In this document: positions 9,405 to 18,649 of the stretch, in pieces | Position numbering within the stretch: the first letter of the stretch is position 1 | How the letters are laid out: the number at the start of each line of letters is the position of its first letter | Origin: Betaproteobacteria bacterium | Lineage (GTDB): Bacteria; Pseudomonadota; Gammaproteobacteria; Burkholderiales; SG8-41 | Direction: 5' to 3' | Assembly: GCA_021730905.1 (NCBI GenBank) | Contig: JAKFYK010000004.1 | Coordinates: 124,001 to 188,000, forward strand | Length of the DNA: 64,000 nt | Notes under the pieces: generated by a model | Databases searched by the model: none | What the model was told of the DNA's origin: nothing | What the model saw: the letters and a program-made list of their open reading frames with translations, nothing else | Position numbers and translations under genes: made by a program

Positions 9405-10187
9405 ATGCGCTTTGCATCGCTGGGCAGCGGCAGTGAAGGCAACGGACTGATTGTCCAGGCCGGAAGCACCCGCCTGCTGCTGGATTGTGGTTTCGGACTT
9501 GCCGATACTGCGCGGCGTCTGGGGCGGCTTGATCTTGCGCCCGAAGATATCGACGGCATTGTGGTAACCCACGAACATGATGACCATGTTGGCGGTGTGC
9601 CGCGGTTCGCCCGTAAGCATGGAATTCCGGTGTATCTCACCTACGGCACCATGGTCGCGGCCGGCGCCGGCAAATTTGACGATGTAGCGATTACGCTTAT
9701 CGACAGCCACACGCCGGTTCCGATTGCCGATATCGAGTTACGGCCTTTTCCCGTGCCGCATGATGCGCGCGAACCGGCGCAATTCGTATTCTGCGATGGT
9801 CAACGCTCGTTGGGGGTGCTCACCGACACGGGGGCATCCACCAGTCATATTGAACAGATGCTGTCTGACGTCGATGCGCTGGTGCTCGAGTGCAATCACG
9901 ACATCGACATGCTGATGAATGGCGCTTACCCGTATGCGCTCAAGCAGCGCATTTCCGGGCGCTTGGGGCATCTGGATAACGGTACGGCATCCGGTTTATT
10001 GGGTGCGCTGACAAAGATACCAGGGGCAACGGGCCGCATGCAGCATGTGATTGCCGCGCACCTGTCCAAACAAAACAATACACCGGTGCTGGCACGACGT
10101 GGGCTGGCGGCGGTGCTCGGCTGCGACGACCAGTGGATCGGCGTGGCGACGCAGGAGGATGGATTCGCCTGGCGAGAAATCACCTGA
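9405..10187 (+). CDS. MBL-fold metallohydrolase (YycJ/WalJ-like)
   Basis: A 260-residue metallo-beta-lactamase-fold protein. The di-metal signature THEHDDHVGG is at about residues 55-64, preceded by LLLDCGFG and followed by VLTDTGAS and a late histidine in IAAHLSKQNNTP. This layout fits the YycJ/PhnP-like group, whose members include a nuclease and phosphodiesterases; the exact activity here is unknown. It begins about 105 nt after bamC, beyond an inverted repeat, and ends in front of a strong bidirectional terminator, so it closes the dapA-bamC transcription unit or forms its own. Confidence 0.85.
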   Translation: MRFASLGSGSEGNGLIVQAGSTRLLLDCGFGLADTARRLGRLDLAPEDIDGIVVTHEHDDHVGGVPRFARKHGIPVYLTYGTMVAAGAGKFDDVAITLIDSHTPVPIADIELRPFPVPHDAREPAQFVFCDGQRSLGVLTDTGASTSHIEQMLSDVDALVLECNHDIDMLMNGAYPYALKQRISGRLGHLDNGTASGLLGALTKIPGATGRMQHVIAAHLSKQNNTPVLARRGLAAVLGCDDQWIGVATQEDGFAWREIT

Positions 10188-10221
10188 TTGATTTCCAGGC
10201 GACCGCAAAAAACACGCGTAA

Positions 10222-10256
10222 AAAAAGCCGGCCTCCTGATGCGGGGCCGGCTTTTT
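10222..10256. terminator. Bidirectional intrinsic terminator
   Basis: A perfect 12-bp stem, AAAAAGCCGGCC against GGCCGGCTTTTT, with an 11-nt loop lies between two convergent genes. A-tract and T-tract on the two sides make it work in both directions. Confidence 0.9.
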
Positions 10257-10278
10257 GATTTTACTGAATGAACGGCTA

Positions 10279-10716
10279 TTACTTCTTCATCGCGTCCATG
10301 CCACCTTTGGCGGCACCAGAGGTTGCGCCCGAAACGCCACCGCCGTCTTTCGCACCGGCAGCTGCGCCAGCGGCTGCGCCCTTGGCCACTTCCATGACCT
10401 TGTCTTTGGCAGCGTCTTTTGCGGTATCGACTTTGTCTTTGGCAACGTCTTTCGCCATATCGACTTTGTCTTTGGCAGCGTCTTTTGCGGTATCGACTTT
10501 GTCTTTGGCGACATCTTTTGCGGTGTCGACTTTGTCTTTGGCGGCGTCTGCTGCGTCTTTCACTGCGTCAGCGGTCGGCGCGGGTGCTGCTGCCGGGGCT
10601 GCTGCAGGTGCGGGAGCAGGTGCTGCGGCTTTAGGCGGTGGCGGCGGAGCGGGCTTGTCGCCGCAAGCACTGATGCCTACCGCCATGAGGGCGGCGAGTA
10701 TAAGCGTATGTTTCAT
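10279..10716 (-). CDS. Small lipoprotein with 11-residue LEA-like repeats
   Basis: A 145-residue predicted lipoprotein. The start at 10716 is chosen because MKHTLILAALMAVGISAC is a lipoprotein signal with cysteine at residue 18, and an AAGGAA ribosome site lies just upstream. A Pro/Ala linker (residues about 22-48) precedes about five near-perfect 11-residue repeats of the form AKDKVDTAKDV/A, then a Gly/Ala tail. At the DNA level the repeats are 33-bp units. Eleven-residue amphipathic repeats occur in LEA proteins and some surface lipoproteins, where they form long helices that bind membranes or protect against desiccation. Function here is inferred only from composition. It converges on the MBL-fold gene. 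Confidence 0.75.
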   Translation of the reverse strand: MKHTLILAALMAVGISACGDKPAPPPPPKAAAPAPAPAAAPAAAPAPTADAVKDAADAAKDKVDTAKDVAKDKVDTAKDAAKDKVDMAKDVAKDKVDTAKDAAKDKVMEVAKGAAAGAAAGAKDGGGVSGATSGAAKGGMDAMKK

Positions 10717-10903
10717 AGTTTTAAATTCCTTCGAAGGTAGAAATAGGATTGAGATCAAAAGCCGGCTTAAGTCCGACCGAAATACAATAAACAATACAAC
10801 AACTTCATCTGACCCATAGCTAGTGAAGCCAGTGGGCCGAAGCGGCAGGATTCTACCTTAAGTAATAAGTAATTGTCCATATAAAGTAACGCTTATTGAC
10901 CGG

Positions 10904-11425
10904 CTACAGGCCGCTTGCGCTCCCCAAGGCTAGGGGAGCGGAGACCTCCCATAGCTCCGCGTGCCGATCCAGTAGTTGCTGCGTACCTTCCACATCGTGG
11001 CTTCCTTGTGCTGCACGCATGTGCGCGTAATGAAAACGATGCAAATAGTGGCTGGCGTCAAAGATGGTGAAAGGGTCGTAAATGTGATGCGCCATTTTGG
11101 GCGTTTGGCGTATTTTTATCGCGTGGCTGAAATGGCCGACCAGTTCAACCAAGCGCGGCAACTCGCGCTCGATGTTGTCGGTAACATGCAGCGCCACCAT
11201 CAGTTTATTGGCGCGATCTCGCAGCAGAAACTGGCGTATCAAGTCCGCGCGCGACTTTTCATTCCACGCTCGCGACAACGCACGGTCGAATACGCGAATC
11301 ACCGATTCGGTCTGCGGCACCATGGCATCAAGCAGTGACTCGTACTCCCGAAAACTTTCAAAGCGCCGGTAGCGCGTAAGGGGCAACGTGCCGGCGGTTT
11401 CCGAGATCGGGCTCGGGTCAGACAT
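10904..11425 (-). CDS. Conserved hypothetical protein linked to the RoxA-like gene
   Basis: A 173-residue soluble protein starting MSDPSPISETAG; the ATG at 11425 overlaps the stop of the upstream oxygenase gene by 8 nt, so the two are translationally coupled. The sequence has patches such as LTRYRRFESFREYESLLDAM and an alpha/beta feel with many His and Arg residues (MAHHIYDPFTIFDASHYLHRFHYAHMR-like region). I do not recognise a named family with certainty. The coupling suggests a role accessory to the oxygenase or simply shared expression. Longer upstream starts would run through the oxygenase gene and are rejected. Confidence 0.7.
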   Translation of the reverse strand: MSDPSPISETAGTLPLTRYRRFESFREYESLLDAMVPQTESVIRVFDRALSRAWNEKSRADLIRQFLLRDRANKLMVALHVTDNIERELPRLVELVGHFSHAIKIRQTPKMAHHIYDPFTIFDASHYLHRFHYAHMRAAQGSHDVEGTQQLLDRHAELWEVSAPLALGSASGL

Positions 11426-12551
11426 GGATGTAGCCCGCACAATGCCACGCATGCAGCAGCTGCGCGGTTGCCGCGCCGGGGATGAAGGCCGGTGCTTCAC
11501 GCGTATCAGCCAGCCGTACCAGCGTGCCGCGATGGTTGCGCTCGATGGTGTGGCACTCGCCGTTGATAAAAACCCGGTTGCCCGCGAACAGCATGCGTGT
11601 GGGCAACGCAAGCCGTACACCACGCTTCATCACGCATCTGATGAAGGCGCCGGGCGTCATTGGACGGCGCGGCCGCCGGAAAATGACCTGCGGTTTGGGC
11701 TCGGTCAGATAGCGGCCGGCGAAACGTTGTATATCTGCATCATTCCACCGTATCTGTTTCAGAACGCGTGCAAACTTGTCGACCAGAAATGATGGCAGTT
11801 TCGCAGGGTGCTGCTGTAGCGGCAATTCCGGGTCTGCAACCATCCCTTCAATCCGAAGATTATCTTGAATAAAATCGAGGAAATTTTCCGCAAGCTCCTG
11901 TTTGCGTGGTGCGCGAAAACCGACGGATAGCGTCATGCACGGCGTTAACGCCACGCCCTCATGGGCATAGTGCGGGGGCAGGTACAGCAAGTCGCCCTGT
12001 TCGACATCCCATTCACGTTGCGGCTGAAAGTGCTTGAGGATGCGCAACGGCGCGCTGTCGACCAGCGTAAGGTCTTTCTGCGCGCTGATGCGCCAGCGGC
12101 GCAAGCCTGTCCCTTGCAGCAGAAAAACGTCGTAGCTGTCGAAATGCGGACCGACACCACCGCCGGTAGCGGCATAGCTCGCCATCAAATCGTCGAGCCG
12201 TGCGTGGGGAATAAAAGAAAAGCGCTGCAGCAGCTTTGATGCCTCGGGCAGAAATTGTTCGATGCCCTGCACCAGCAACGTCCAGCCTCGGTCGGGCTTG
12301 CGGCGCAGCTTGTCACGTGTAAACGGACCATGTTCGACGCGCCAATGCCCGTGTGTGTGCGTGATGATGCGCGATTCCACATCCTCGCGGGTGGATAGTT
12401 CAAACAGGGTGTCACGTTGCAACCATTCACCGCAGTTCGGCAATGCATCGCGTACGAACCGGGGCCGCTTCTGCCAGTGACGGCGAAGAAAGGCCGCGGG
12501 TGACAATCCACCTAGCAAACGGTGTGCCATGTCGCGGATTATAGACTTCAC
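11418..12551 (-). CDS. roxA: JmjC/cupin ribosomal oxygenase (RoxA/YcfD-like)
   Basis: A 377-residue Fe(II)/2-oxoglutarate oxygenase resembling Escherichia coli YcfD/RoxA, which hydroxylates an arginine of ribosomal protein L16. The early motif FLRRHWQKRP and the block GGGVGPHFDSYDVFLLQG are diagnostic; iron ligands are H136, D138 and the distal H197 in HYAHEG. The C-terminal part corresponds to the dimerisation and winged-helix region. An alternative ATG lies seven codons in. The next gene downstream overlaps its stop. Substrate is inferred from homology and not proved by the sequence. Confidence 0.85.
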   Translation of the reverse strand: MKSIIRDMAHRLLGGLSPAAFLRRHWQKRPRFVRDALPNCGEWLQRDTLFELSTREDVESRIITHTHGHWRVEHGPFTRDKLRRKPDRGWTLLVQGIEQFLPEASKLLQRFSFIPHARLDDLMASYAATGGGVGPHFDSYDVFLLQGTGLRRWRISAQKDLTLVDSAPLRILKHFQPQREWDVEQGDLLYLPPHYAHEGVALTPCMTLSVGFRAPRKQELAENFLDFIQDNLRIEGMVADPELPLQQHPAKLPSFLVDKFARVLKQIRWNDADIQRFAGRYLTEPKPQVIFRRPRRPMTPGAFIRCVMKRGVRLALPTRMLFAGNRVFINGECHTIERNHRGTLVRLADTREAPAFIPGAATAQLLHAWHCAGYIHV

Positions 12552-12650
12552 TTTACGGCAGCGACAAAATCGCGGGCACCCCGCCGTTGCCTGTGGGGAA
12601 TTCCGCTACAATGAACCGGTATCGATACGGTGTTGTGTTGATCAGGGAGA

Positions 12651-13133
12651 ATGCCAAGGTCCGCCATGCTGCAACCGGGACGACCCGCGCCGAGTTTTGA
12701 ATTGCCCGACGCCGACATGAATGTTGTGAGCCTGGAAAATTTTCGGGATCGCAATGTCGTGCTGTATTTTTATCCGCGAGACGATACGCCCGGATGCATT
12801 ATCGAAGCCATAGATTTCAGCGATCTCGACGATGAATTTGCAAAGCTGAAGACCGTGGTGCTGGGGGTGAGCATGGATGATTGCGTGTCGCACGGTACGT
12901 TCCGCGACAAACATGGGTTGGCGGTGCAATTACTGGCAGACATGGAAGGCGAAGTTTGCAGCCGCTATGGCGTGCTGCATGAAAAAGAGCATGAGGGCAA
13001 TAAACGAATCTGTATCCAGCGGTCTACGTTTATTATCGACCGCAAGGGCGTGGTGAAACATGCGATGTACGGCGTAAGCCCGCGGGGGCATGCCGCGGAA
13101 GTACTCGATCTGGTCAAAGGAATCGTGAAGTGA
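12651..13133 (+). CDS. bcp: Peroxiredoxin, Bcp/PrxQ type
   Basis: A 160-residue thiol peroxidase of the AhpC/TSA superfamily. The peroxidatic cysteine is C49 in DDTPGCIIEAIDF, in the place of the usual TPGCTTE; the resolving cysteine positions seen in atypical 2-Cys members are less clear. It detoxifies hydrogen peroxide and alkyl peroxides in the cytoplasm with thioredoxin. An ATG five codons downstream (MLQPG) is also possible. A TACAAT hexamer at 12607-12612 is a candidate -10. Its stop overlaps the GTG start of slyD. Confidence 0.88.
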   Translation: MPRSAMLQPGRPAPSFELPDADMNVVSLENFRDRNVVLYFYPRDDTPGCIIEAIDFSDLDDEFAKLKTVVLGVSMDDCVSHGTFRDKHGLAVQLLADMEGEVCSRYGVLHEKEHEGNKRICIQRSTFIIDRKGVVKHAMYGVSPRGHAAEVLDLVKGIVK

Positions 13134-13612
13134 ACGTGGTGCGCAACACGGTGGTGTCGTTGACTTACGAACTGTACGATGGCGATGGCAAGCTGATTGA
13201 AAAGGCCGAAGCACCGCTGGAGTATCTGCACGGCGGTTATTCCGGGATATTTCCATTGGTGGAACAGGCGCTGGATGGCAAGGCGGTAGGCGAGACCTGC
13301 CGCATACATCTGCCGCCGGGCGACGCTTTCGGCGAATACGATGCCGAACTGGTGCGAGTGGAAACGCGCGACCAGTTTCCCGCCGAGGTGAACGTCGGCA
13401 TGCAATTCGAAGGACAGTCCGGCAAAAATGGCGAGACAGTTATCTATACGGTTACCGACATCGCCGAAGACAAGGTGGTGGTGGACGGCAATCATCCGCT
13501 GGCGGGGCAGACGCTCAATTTCCAGTGCGTGGTGTCATCGGTGCGGGCGGCTACCGAAGAAGAGCTGACGCACGGGCACGTGCATGGGCCGCACGGGCAC
13601 CATCATCACTGA
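13130..13612 (+). CDS. slyD: FKBP-type peptidyl-prolyl isomerase SlyD
   Basis: A 160-residue SlyD-like protein: split FKBP domain with an inserted IF chaperone domain (about residues 70-120) and a His-rich metal-binding tail (HGHVHGPHGHHHH). It catalyses proline isomerisation, acts as a chaperone, and in enterobacteria feeds nickel to hydrogenase. The GTG start at 13130 gives a GTGA overlap with the peroxiredoxin stop, so the two genes are translationally coupled. Tail length and domain order match the family. Confidence 0.9.
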   Translation: MNVVRNTVVSLTYELYDGDGKLIEKAEAPLEYLHGGYSGIFPLVEQALDGKAVGETCRIHLPPGDAFGEYDAELVRVETRDQFPAEVNVGMQFEGQSGKNGETVIYTVTDIAEDKVVVDGNHPLAGQTLNFQCVVSSVRAATEEELTHGHVHGPHGHHHH

Positions 13613-13618
13613 CGTGGG

Positions 13619-14545
13619 TTAACCACCCGGCGCGCCGTCAAAGCGAATGCGGCCATTTTCGTGTTTGACCGTGATCCGCACCCAATTGACAAAAGGACTG
13701 CCGAAGACTTCGATGCGCGTAAAGTTAGGCAAGGACTGACGCGTGTGCGGATCGATCAGCGGCTTGTCGATGCGATGCCAGTGCGTGTCGCCATGTATCA
13801 ATAGCACTTCGCCGTCAAAGCGCTGCGTTTCTCGTGCGATGGTAGCTATCATGCTGCCGTAATTGCGCCTGATACCACCGCCCAATGACCACGGATTTGC
13901 CTGCATCGCCAGCACTACGGCGCCGAGGGATTGCGCGCGTGCAACGCGAAAGGTCTCCGCAATCCACGCATCGACCATTTTTCCTCGTGCAGCGGATTCG
14001 TGCGGCTGCCGCGCATTGTTGTCGCCGCCGGGAACATTGAGCGTGGCGAACAAAACGCCGGCGTGCGTCCATCGCGCATGCTCGGGAAAATCCGTACTCT
14101 GCCGCGCGAGCGCGATTTTGCGCTGGCCCAGCGAGTAATCATCAGCGAAAAATATCCGGCGCAACTGTTGCAGGCGATTCAACGGATCGCGCACGGGGTC
14201 CGCTGTGCCGACGGCGCGCCAGCAATCCGTCCACTCATTGTCGCCCGGCGTGTAAATCAGCGGATGGTGCAGCAACGCGAATTCGTCACGGCGCCGCGCA
14301 AACAATGCATCCGTGCAGGGCGACCATCCATTCTTGAAATCGCCCACGTGTATCGCAAAGGCCAGCGGCTCGCGATTCATCGCCGCGATGATGCTGATAA
14401 ACGGCGCTTCTTCGGCTTCCGTGTAGGGCGCATCGCCAAACGCGGCGAAAGTGAAACTCGCCGCAATGCCGTGACTTGCCGACCACAAAACAGCCGCGAA
14501 AACCAGTCGCGAGTATCGTTTAACAACGCACGCGCAGATGTGCAT
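13619..14545 (-). CDS. Secreted metallophosphoesterase
   Basis: A calcineurin-like phosphoesterase of about 308 residues with motifs in order: AFGDAPY, HVGDFKNG, PGDNEW, and GDTHWH near the C-terminus. After the chosen start at 14545 (MHICACVVKRY) there is a signal-peptide-like hydrophobic stretch ending near ASHGIAAS, suggesting a periplasmic enzyme. The frame is open up to 14602, but the extra 19 residues would be translated from an AT-rich dispersed repeat and overlap the mutS stop, so they are not favoured. It lies downstream of mutS on the same strand and converges on slyD. Substrate unknown. Confidence 0.78.
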   Translation of the reverse strand: MHICACVVKRYSRLVFAAVLWSASHGIAASFTFAAFGDAPYTEAEEAPFISIIAAMNREPLAFAIHVGDFKNGWSPCTDALFARRRDEFALLHHPLIYTPGDNEWTDCWRAVGTADPVRDPLNRLQQLRRIFFADDYSLGQRKIALARQSTDFPEHARWTHAGVLFATLNVPGGDNNARQPHESAARGKMVDAWIAETFRVARAQSLGAVVLAMQANPWSLGGGIRRNYGSMIATIARETQRFDGEVLLIHGDTHWHRIDKPLIDPHTRQSLPNFTRIEVFGSPFVNWVRITVKHENGRIRFDGAPGG

Positions 14546-14561
14546 AAAGCGGTTGCACGCG

Positions 14562-14587
14562 ATACTATGTAAATATATGTTTTTATT
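14562..14587 (-). repeat. AT-rich dispersed motif, copy 2
   Basis: On the minus strand it begins AATAAAAACATATATTTA, almost identical to copy 1 at 1491. It separates mutS from the phosphoesterase start. Confidence 0.6.
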
Positions 14588-14601
14588 GATATTTTTATTC
14601 A

Positions 14602-17178
14602 TTACCGATCAAGATTCTTGCGCATCCGGTAAATCAATTCGAGCGCGTCGCGCGGTGTAAGCGTGTCGGGATCAACCGCTCTGAGCGTGCCGACCAGCGG
14701 GTGCTCTGCCGGCGTTTCCGGTTCCACGGTGGCATCGCGATTCGCAAACAGATCGCGTTGCGGCGTTGATGCCATGCTCTTTTCTTCGAGTTCCGCGAGG
14801 TTGCGTCGTGCGGCGCGAATGACGCTCGAAGGCACGCCGGCAAGTTGCGCGACCTGAAGGCCGTAACTCCGATTGGCCGGACCTTCTTCCACGCTGTGTA
14901 GAAAAACTATGTGATCCTTGTGTTCCACGGCGTCGAAATGCACATTCGCCACTTCCTTGAATCGTACCGCCAGTTCCGTAAGTTCGAAGTAATGCGTGGC
15001 GAACAGGGAATAGCTATGGCTTTTCTCCACCAGATGACGCGCAATCGCCCACGCCAGCGCGAGACCGTCGTAGGTTGAAGTGCCGCGCCCGATTTCATCC
15101 ATCAGCACCAGACTTTTCGGCGTTGCGTGATGCAGTATGTAGGCCGCTTCCGTCATTTCGACCATGAAGGTGGAGCGTCCTCCCGCAAGATCGTCGGCAG
15201 CGCCGATGCGCGTGAATATCTGATCCACCGGTCCGAGTCGCACGCGCGCGGCGGGCACGAAAGACCCGCAATGCGCCAGCAAAACAATCAGTGCGACTTG
15301 CCGCATGTAGGTGGATTTGCCGCCCATATTGGGGCCGGTAATGAGCAGCATCTGGCGCGCGGGCGAGAGCCGCGTATCGTTGGGAATGAATTGATCGACT
15401 TGGGCTTGCACCACGGGATGCCGCCCGCCGTCGATTTCTATCGCGGGATCGTCGCTGAACTGCGGCGCGCTCCAGTCGAGTGCCGATGCGCGCGCGGCGA
15501 AAGTGGCGAGCAAATCGAGTTCGGCCAGTGCGCCGGCAGCCTGTTGCAGCGCAGGGATATGCGGCAACAGGTCATCGAGCAGCTTTTCGTACAGTAATTT
15601 TTCACGTGCGAGCGCGCGATCCTGTGCCGACAGTGCCTTGTCTTCGAAGGTTTTTAATTCGGGCGTAATGTATCGCTCGGCATTTTTGAGGGTTTGCCGC
15701 CGGCGATAATCATCGGGGACTTTCTCGCTTTGCGCGCGCGTGACCTCGATGTAAAAACCATGCACGCGGTTGTATTCGACCTTGAGATTGGCAATGCCGG
15801 TGCGCGCTTTTTCGCGCGTTTCCAGCGCCAGTAGAAATTCGCCACAGTTGGTCTGGATAGCGCGGAGCTCATCGAGTTCACCGTCAAAGCCGTCGGCGAT
15901 GACGCCGCCTTCGCGCAATACGGATGCGGGCTCGTCGCGTATGGCCGAGGTGAGTACGGTTGCGAGATCATCCTGCGGCGTCAGGTGTGCGGCGATGTCC
16001 AGCATGCGCGGACTGCCGGCGGCGCCGATCACCGTGTTGAGATCAGGCAGGCGTTTTAGAGTATCGCGCAAGCCCGACAGGTCGCGCGGGCGTGCGGATT
16101 TCAAAGCAAGTCGCGAGGCAATGCGCTCAACATCGACGAAGGTGCGCAGCAACGCGTGTATATCCTCGTGACACCGGATTTGCATCAGCTCACCGACTGC
16201 CGCCTGGCGCGTGCGGGGCAAGGCGCGATCCGCAAGCGGATGATGCAGCACATGGCGCAGCAAGCGGCTGCCCATGCCGGTGGCGCAGTGATCGAGCAAC
16301 GATAACAGCGTCGGTGTGCTTTCGCCGCGTATGGTTTCGGTAATCTCAAGATTGCGCCGCGTCGCGGGATCCATGCGCACCCATGCGCCTGCTTGCTCGA
16401 CCCTGAGCGCACGCACGTGCGCGATGGCGGCACCCTGCGTTGATTTTACGTAATCCAGCAGCGCGTTGGCGGCACCGACGGCGATGTTCATTTGTTCCGC
16501 ACCGAACCCGGCAAGATCGTGCGTGCCGAACTGATGGCACAGGTTGCGCCGCGCGGCATCAAAGTCAAAATGCCACGGCGCCAGGCGCCGCACCGGCATT
16601 TTGGCGGCTTCGAACACCGTGCTATCGAAGGTTTCGGATACAAGGATTTCTGCCGGCCGCAGGCGTTCGATCTCACTGTCGAGATTGGTCCAGGCGGTCT
16701 CCATCACCGCAAAGCGCCCGGAAGCGAGTGACAGCCACGCCAGTCCCAGCATGTCGCGCACACGATGCAGCGCCAGAAGAATATTGTCGCGCTTGTCGTC
16801 GAGCAGCGCCGAATCCGTCAGCGTGCCGGGCGTGACGATGCGCGTGACCCTGCGCTCGACCGGCCCTTTGGAGGTTGCCGGGTCACCGATCTGCTCGCAT
16901 ATCGCCACGGATTCGCCAAGCTTTACCAGCTTCGCAAGATATTGTTCGACCGCGTGATACGGCACGCCTGCCATTTTGATCGGCACGCCTGCGGATGCAC
17001 CGCGGCTGGTGAGCGTGATGTCAAGCAGTCGCGCCGCGCGCTCGGCATCATCGTAAAACATCTCGTAAAAATCACCCATCCGGTAAAACAACATCATGTC
17101 CGGATGATCGGCCTTGATGCGCAGATATTGCTGCATCATCGGCGTGTGCGAGGGTGTCTCATAAATATTTGATTTCAT
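14602..17178 (-). CDS. mutS: DNA mismatch repair protein MutS
   Basis: A full-length 858-residue MutS. The N-terminal mismatch-recognition domain contains the Phe-X-Glu motif in GDFYEMF (about residues 36-42). The C-terminal ABC-type ATPase shows Walker [14 protein letters not shown] near residue 620, Walker B in [16 protein letters not shown] and the H-loop in LFATHYFEL. It binds mismatches and recruits MutL (encoded at 50826-52628 here). Upstream of it is a gap of about 360 nt, so it has its own promoter. Confidence 0.97.
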   Translation of the reverse strand: MKSNIYETPSHTPMMQQYLRIKADHPDMMLFYRMGDFYEMFYDDAERAARLLDITLTSRGASAGVPIKMAGVPYHAVEQYLAKLVKLGESVAICEQIGDPATSKGPVERRVTRIVTPGTLTDSALLDDKRDNILLALHRVRDMLGLAWLSLASGRFAVMETAWTNLDSEIERLRPAEILVSETFDSTVFEAAKMPVRRLAPWHFDFDAARRNLCHQFGTHDLAGFGAEQMNIAVGAANALLDYVKSTQGAAIAHVRALRVEQAGAWVRMDPATRRNLEITETIRGESTPTLLSLLDHCATGMGSRLLRHVLHHPLADRALPRTRQAAVGELMQIRCHEDIHALLRTFVDVERIASRLALKSARPRDLSGLRDTLKRLPDLNTVIGAAGSPRMLDIAAHLTPQDDLATVLTSAIRDEPASVLREGGVIADGFDGELDELRAIQTNCGEFLLALETREKARTGIANLKVEYNRVHGFYIEVTRAQSEKVPDDYRRRQTLKNAERYITPELKTFEDKALSAQDRALAREKLLYEKLLDDLLPHIPALQQAAGALAELDLLATFAARASALDWSAPQFSDDPAIEIDGGRHPVVQAQVDQFIPNDTRLSPARQMLLITGPNMGGKSTYMRQVALIVLLAHCGSFVPAARVRLGPVDQIFTRIGAADDLAGGRSTFMVEMTEAAYILHHATPKSLVLMDEIGRGTSTYDGLALAWAIARHLVEKSHSYSLFATHYFELTELAVRFKEVANVHFDAVEHKDHIVFLHSVEEGPANRSYGLQVAQLAGVPSSVIRAARRNLAELEEKSMASTPQRDLFANRDATVEPETPAEHPLVGTLRAVDPDTLTPRDALELIYRMRKNLDR

Positions 17179-17542
17179 TTAATTACCTTTACTTCGAGAC
17201 GATACCTGCGCATCAAAGTTACCCGTAGTTGCCCCGCCCATTTCAAAGGGAACATTTTGTCCAGCGTCGGCGGTTTAATTGAAAAAAAGTGAAAAAGGAG
17301 TGAAAAATTTCGGCTATCCACCCGCCCGCATTGACGACATTGTATAGGGTGGTAATGTTAATTACCGTAGTCATACAAGACGATCGTTGTGTGCGCCAGC
17401 GTACCGACGTATATCACGCCGCGCCTTTATCTTCCGATCGTGGCTACGACATGAGTTCCTCGCAAAAAATAGTCCCAACGAGAAGAAATGCTTGGCCGGA
17501 TTCGCTATTGATCTCAGCGCGCATCTTACGGAGCCAATCAAA
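17179..17542. other. Intergenic stretch upstream of mutS
   Basis: About 364 nt with no supported gene. It holds the mutS promoter region (reading left) and a short run of GTGAAAAA units near 17288-17310 that may be a remnant of the octamer-type repeats. No tRNA or terminator is evident. Confidence 0.5.
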
Positions 17543-17788
17543 ATGTCAATAAAGACAATACTACTGGCCTGGGCCGTCGTCGGAATTGGAGTCATGCTGT
17601 TCATCACCTTAACGGAATGGACAACAGGTTTCACCATTTTAGTAATCTTCAGTGGCATTACTTGGGTGCTTATTTTCGCTATTTCCAGAATTGACGACTC
17701 CAGGCTCTTTCAATTCAAACGAAAATTGAGATCAACGGATTTTTTTCGCAAGCTGGACTCAACGCAACACCATAACGAGCAGACATAA
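17543..17788 (+). CDS. Small two-span membrane protein
   Basis: An 81-residue protein starting at MSIKTILLAWAVVG. Two hydrophobic segments (about 5-22 and 28-46) are followed by a basic cytoplasmic-looking tail, FQFKRKLRSTDFFRKLD. The in-frame region upstream of this ATG has no homology-like character and is left out. Composition is more AT-rich than the neighbours. I do not recognise a family; the hydrophobic pattern supports a real inner-membrane protein. Confidence 0.5.
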   Translation: MSIKTILLAWAVVGIGVMLFITLTEWTTGFTILVIFSGITWVLIFAISRIDDSRLFQFKRKLRSTDFFRKLDSTQHHNEQT

Positions 17789-18061
17789 AATTTCAGCACA
17801 ACTAAATAGATGGTCACCAGAGTATGCGCAGGGGTATGTCGAAGGAGACCTGGGGCGCATAAGTGGCAAGGCGCCCGCAATTTATGTCATGGTAGGAATT
17901 GATGAATATTGTTTGGGCTTCCGGGCGGGGTACTTTGCGAGCGACCGTTGCTTGCCAATCGCCAAAGCCAGCGACAATAAAAGCACAGTACCAGGACGCG
18001 AGATTGCGCTACAAGCACAAGCCGCGTGATCAGCCTCGCCGGGCCGTATAGGGGGTATTAA

Positions 18062-18454
18062 GTGCTCAATCACGAATTGCAACACCGCGCCGAGATTCTG
18101 GTTCTGAATCCCCAAGAGCCGCTTGAGGCGGCGGATTTCACGGCGCTGGCAAGCTGTGTCGATGCTTATCTGCAACGGCACGGGAAGCTGCGCGGTGTAT
18201 TGATACGTGCAAAATCGTTTTCTGGCTGGAAAAACTTTGGCGCTCTTCTATTCCACCTGAAGTTCGTCAAGGCGCATCATCAGGACATTGAGAAAGTTGC
18301 GGTCGTCGCTGACGGCGTTTTCCCGACAGTCATGCCTGAACTGGCAAACCATTTCCTCCGCGCGCAGGTTCAGCACTTCGACTCGGCGTCGGAGAACGCC
18401 GCGTGGGACTGGCTAAGGCAAAACAGCAATTCGTCGAGCCATGTAGCGGCGTGA
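18062..18454 (+). CDS. SpoIIAA-like STAS/SEC14-type domain protein
   Basis: A 130-residue protein with GTG start that resembles the SpoIIAA-like family (single alpha/beta domain, distantly STAS-like). Features include LRGVLIRAKSFSGWKNFGALLFHLKFVKAHH and the VAVVADG strand. Members are common single-gene proteins of unknown function in Proteobacteria, perhaps anti-sigma-antagonist-like or lipid-binding. It is flanked on both sides by non-coding stretches of 200-270 nt in which I see no gene. Confidence 0.7.
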   Translation: MLNHELQHRAEILVLNPQEPLEAADFTALASCVDAYLQRHGKLRGVLIRAKSFSGWKNFGALLFHLKFVKAHHQDIEKVAVVADGVFPTVMPELANHFLRAQVQHFDSASENAAWDWLRQNSNSSSHVAA

Positions 18455-18649
18455 CCGGTATTGACATCCGCGTCGGGTGCCAGGCCAAAACGGTACCGTT
18501 GTTGCGTACTGCCATATCACTCACTCGATCTGCATGCGAGCCCGCTGGAGCCTCCGTAAAGTGTCACGAGTGTCAGAGCACCTCTTATACGAAGGTCCGT
18601 TATCCGTGTGCAAGGCGACTAAAAACTTGCGCGACACAACTGCAGATTG

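Noticed and set aside
17789-18061. Gap searched for a tRNA or small RNA
   Set aside because: No cloverleaf, CCA-adjacent acceptor stem or terminator could be made out.
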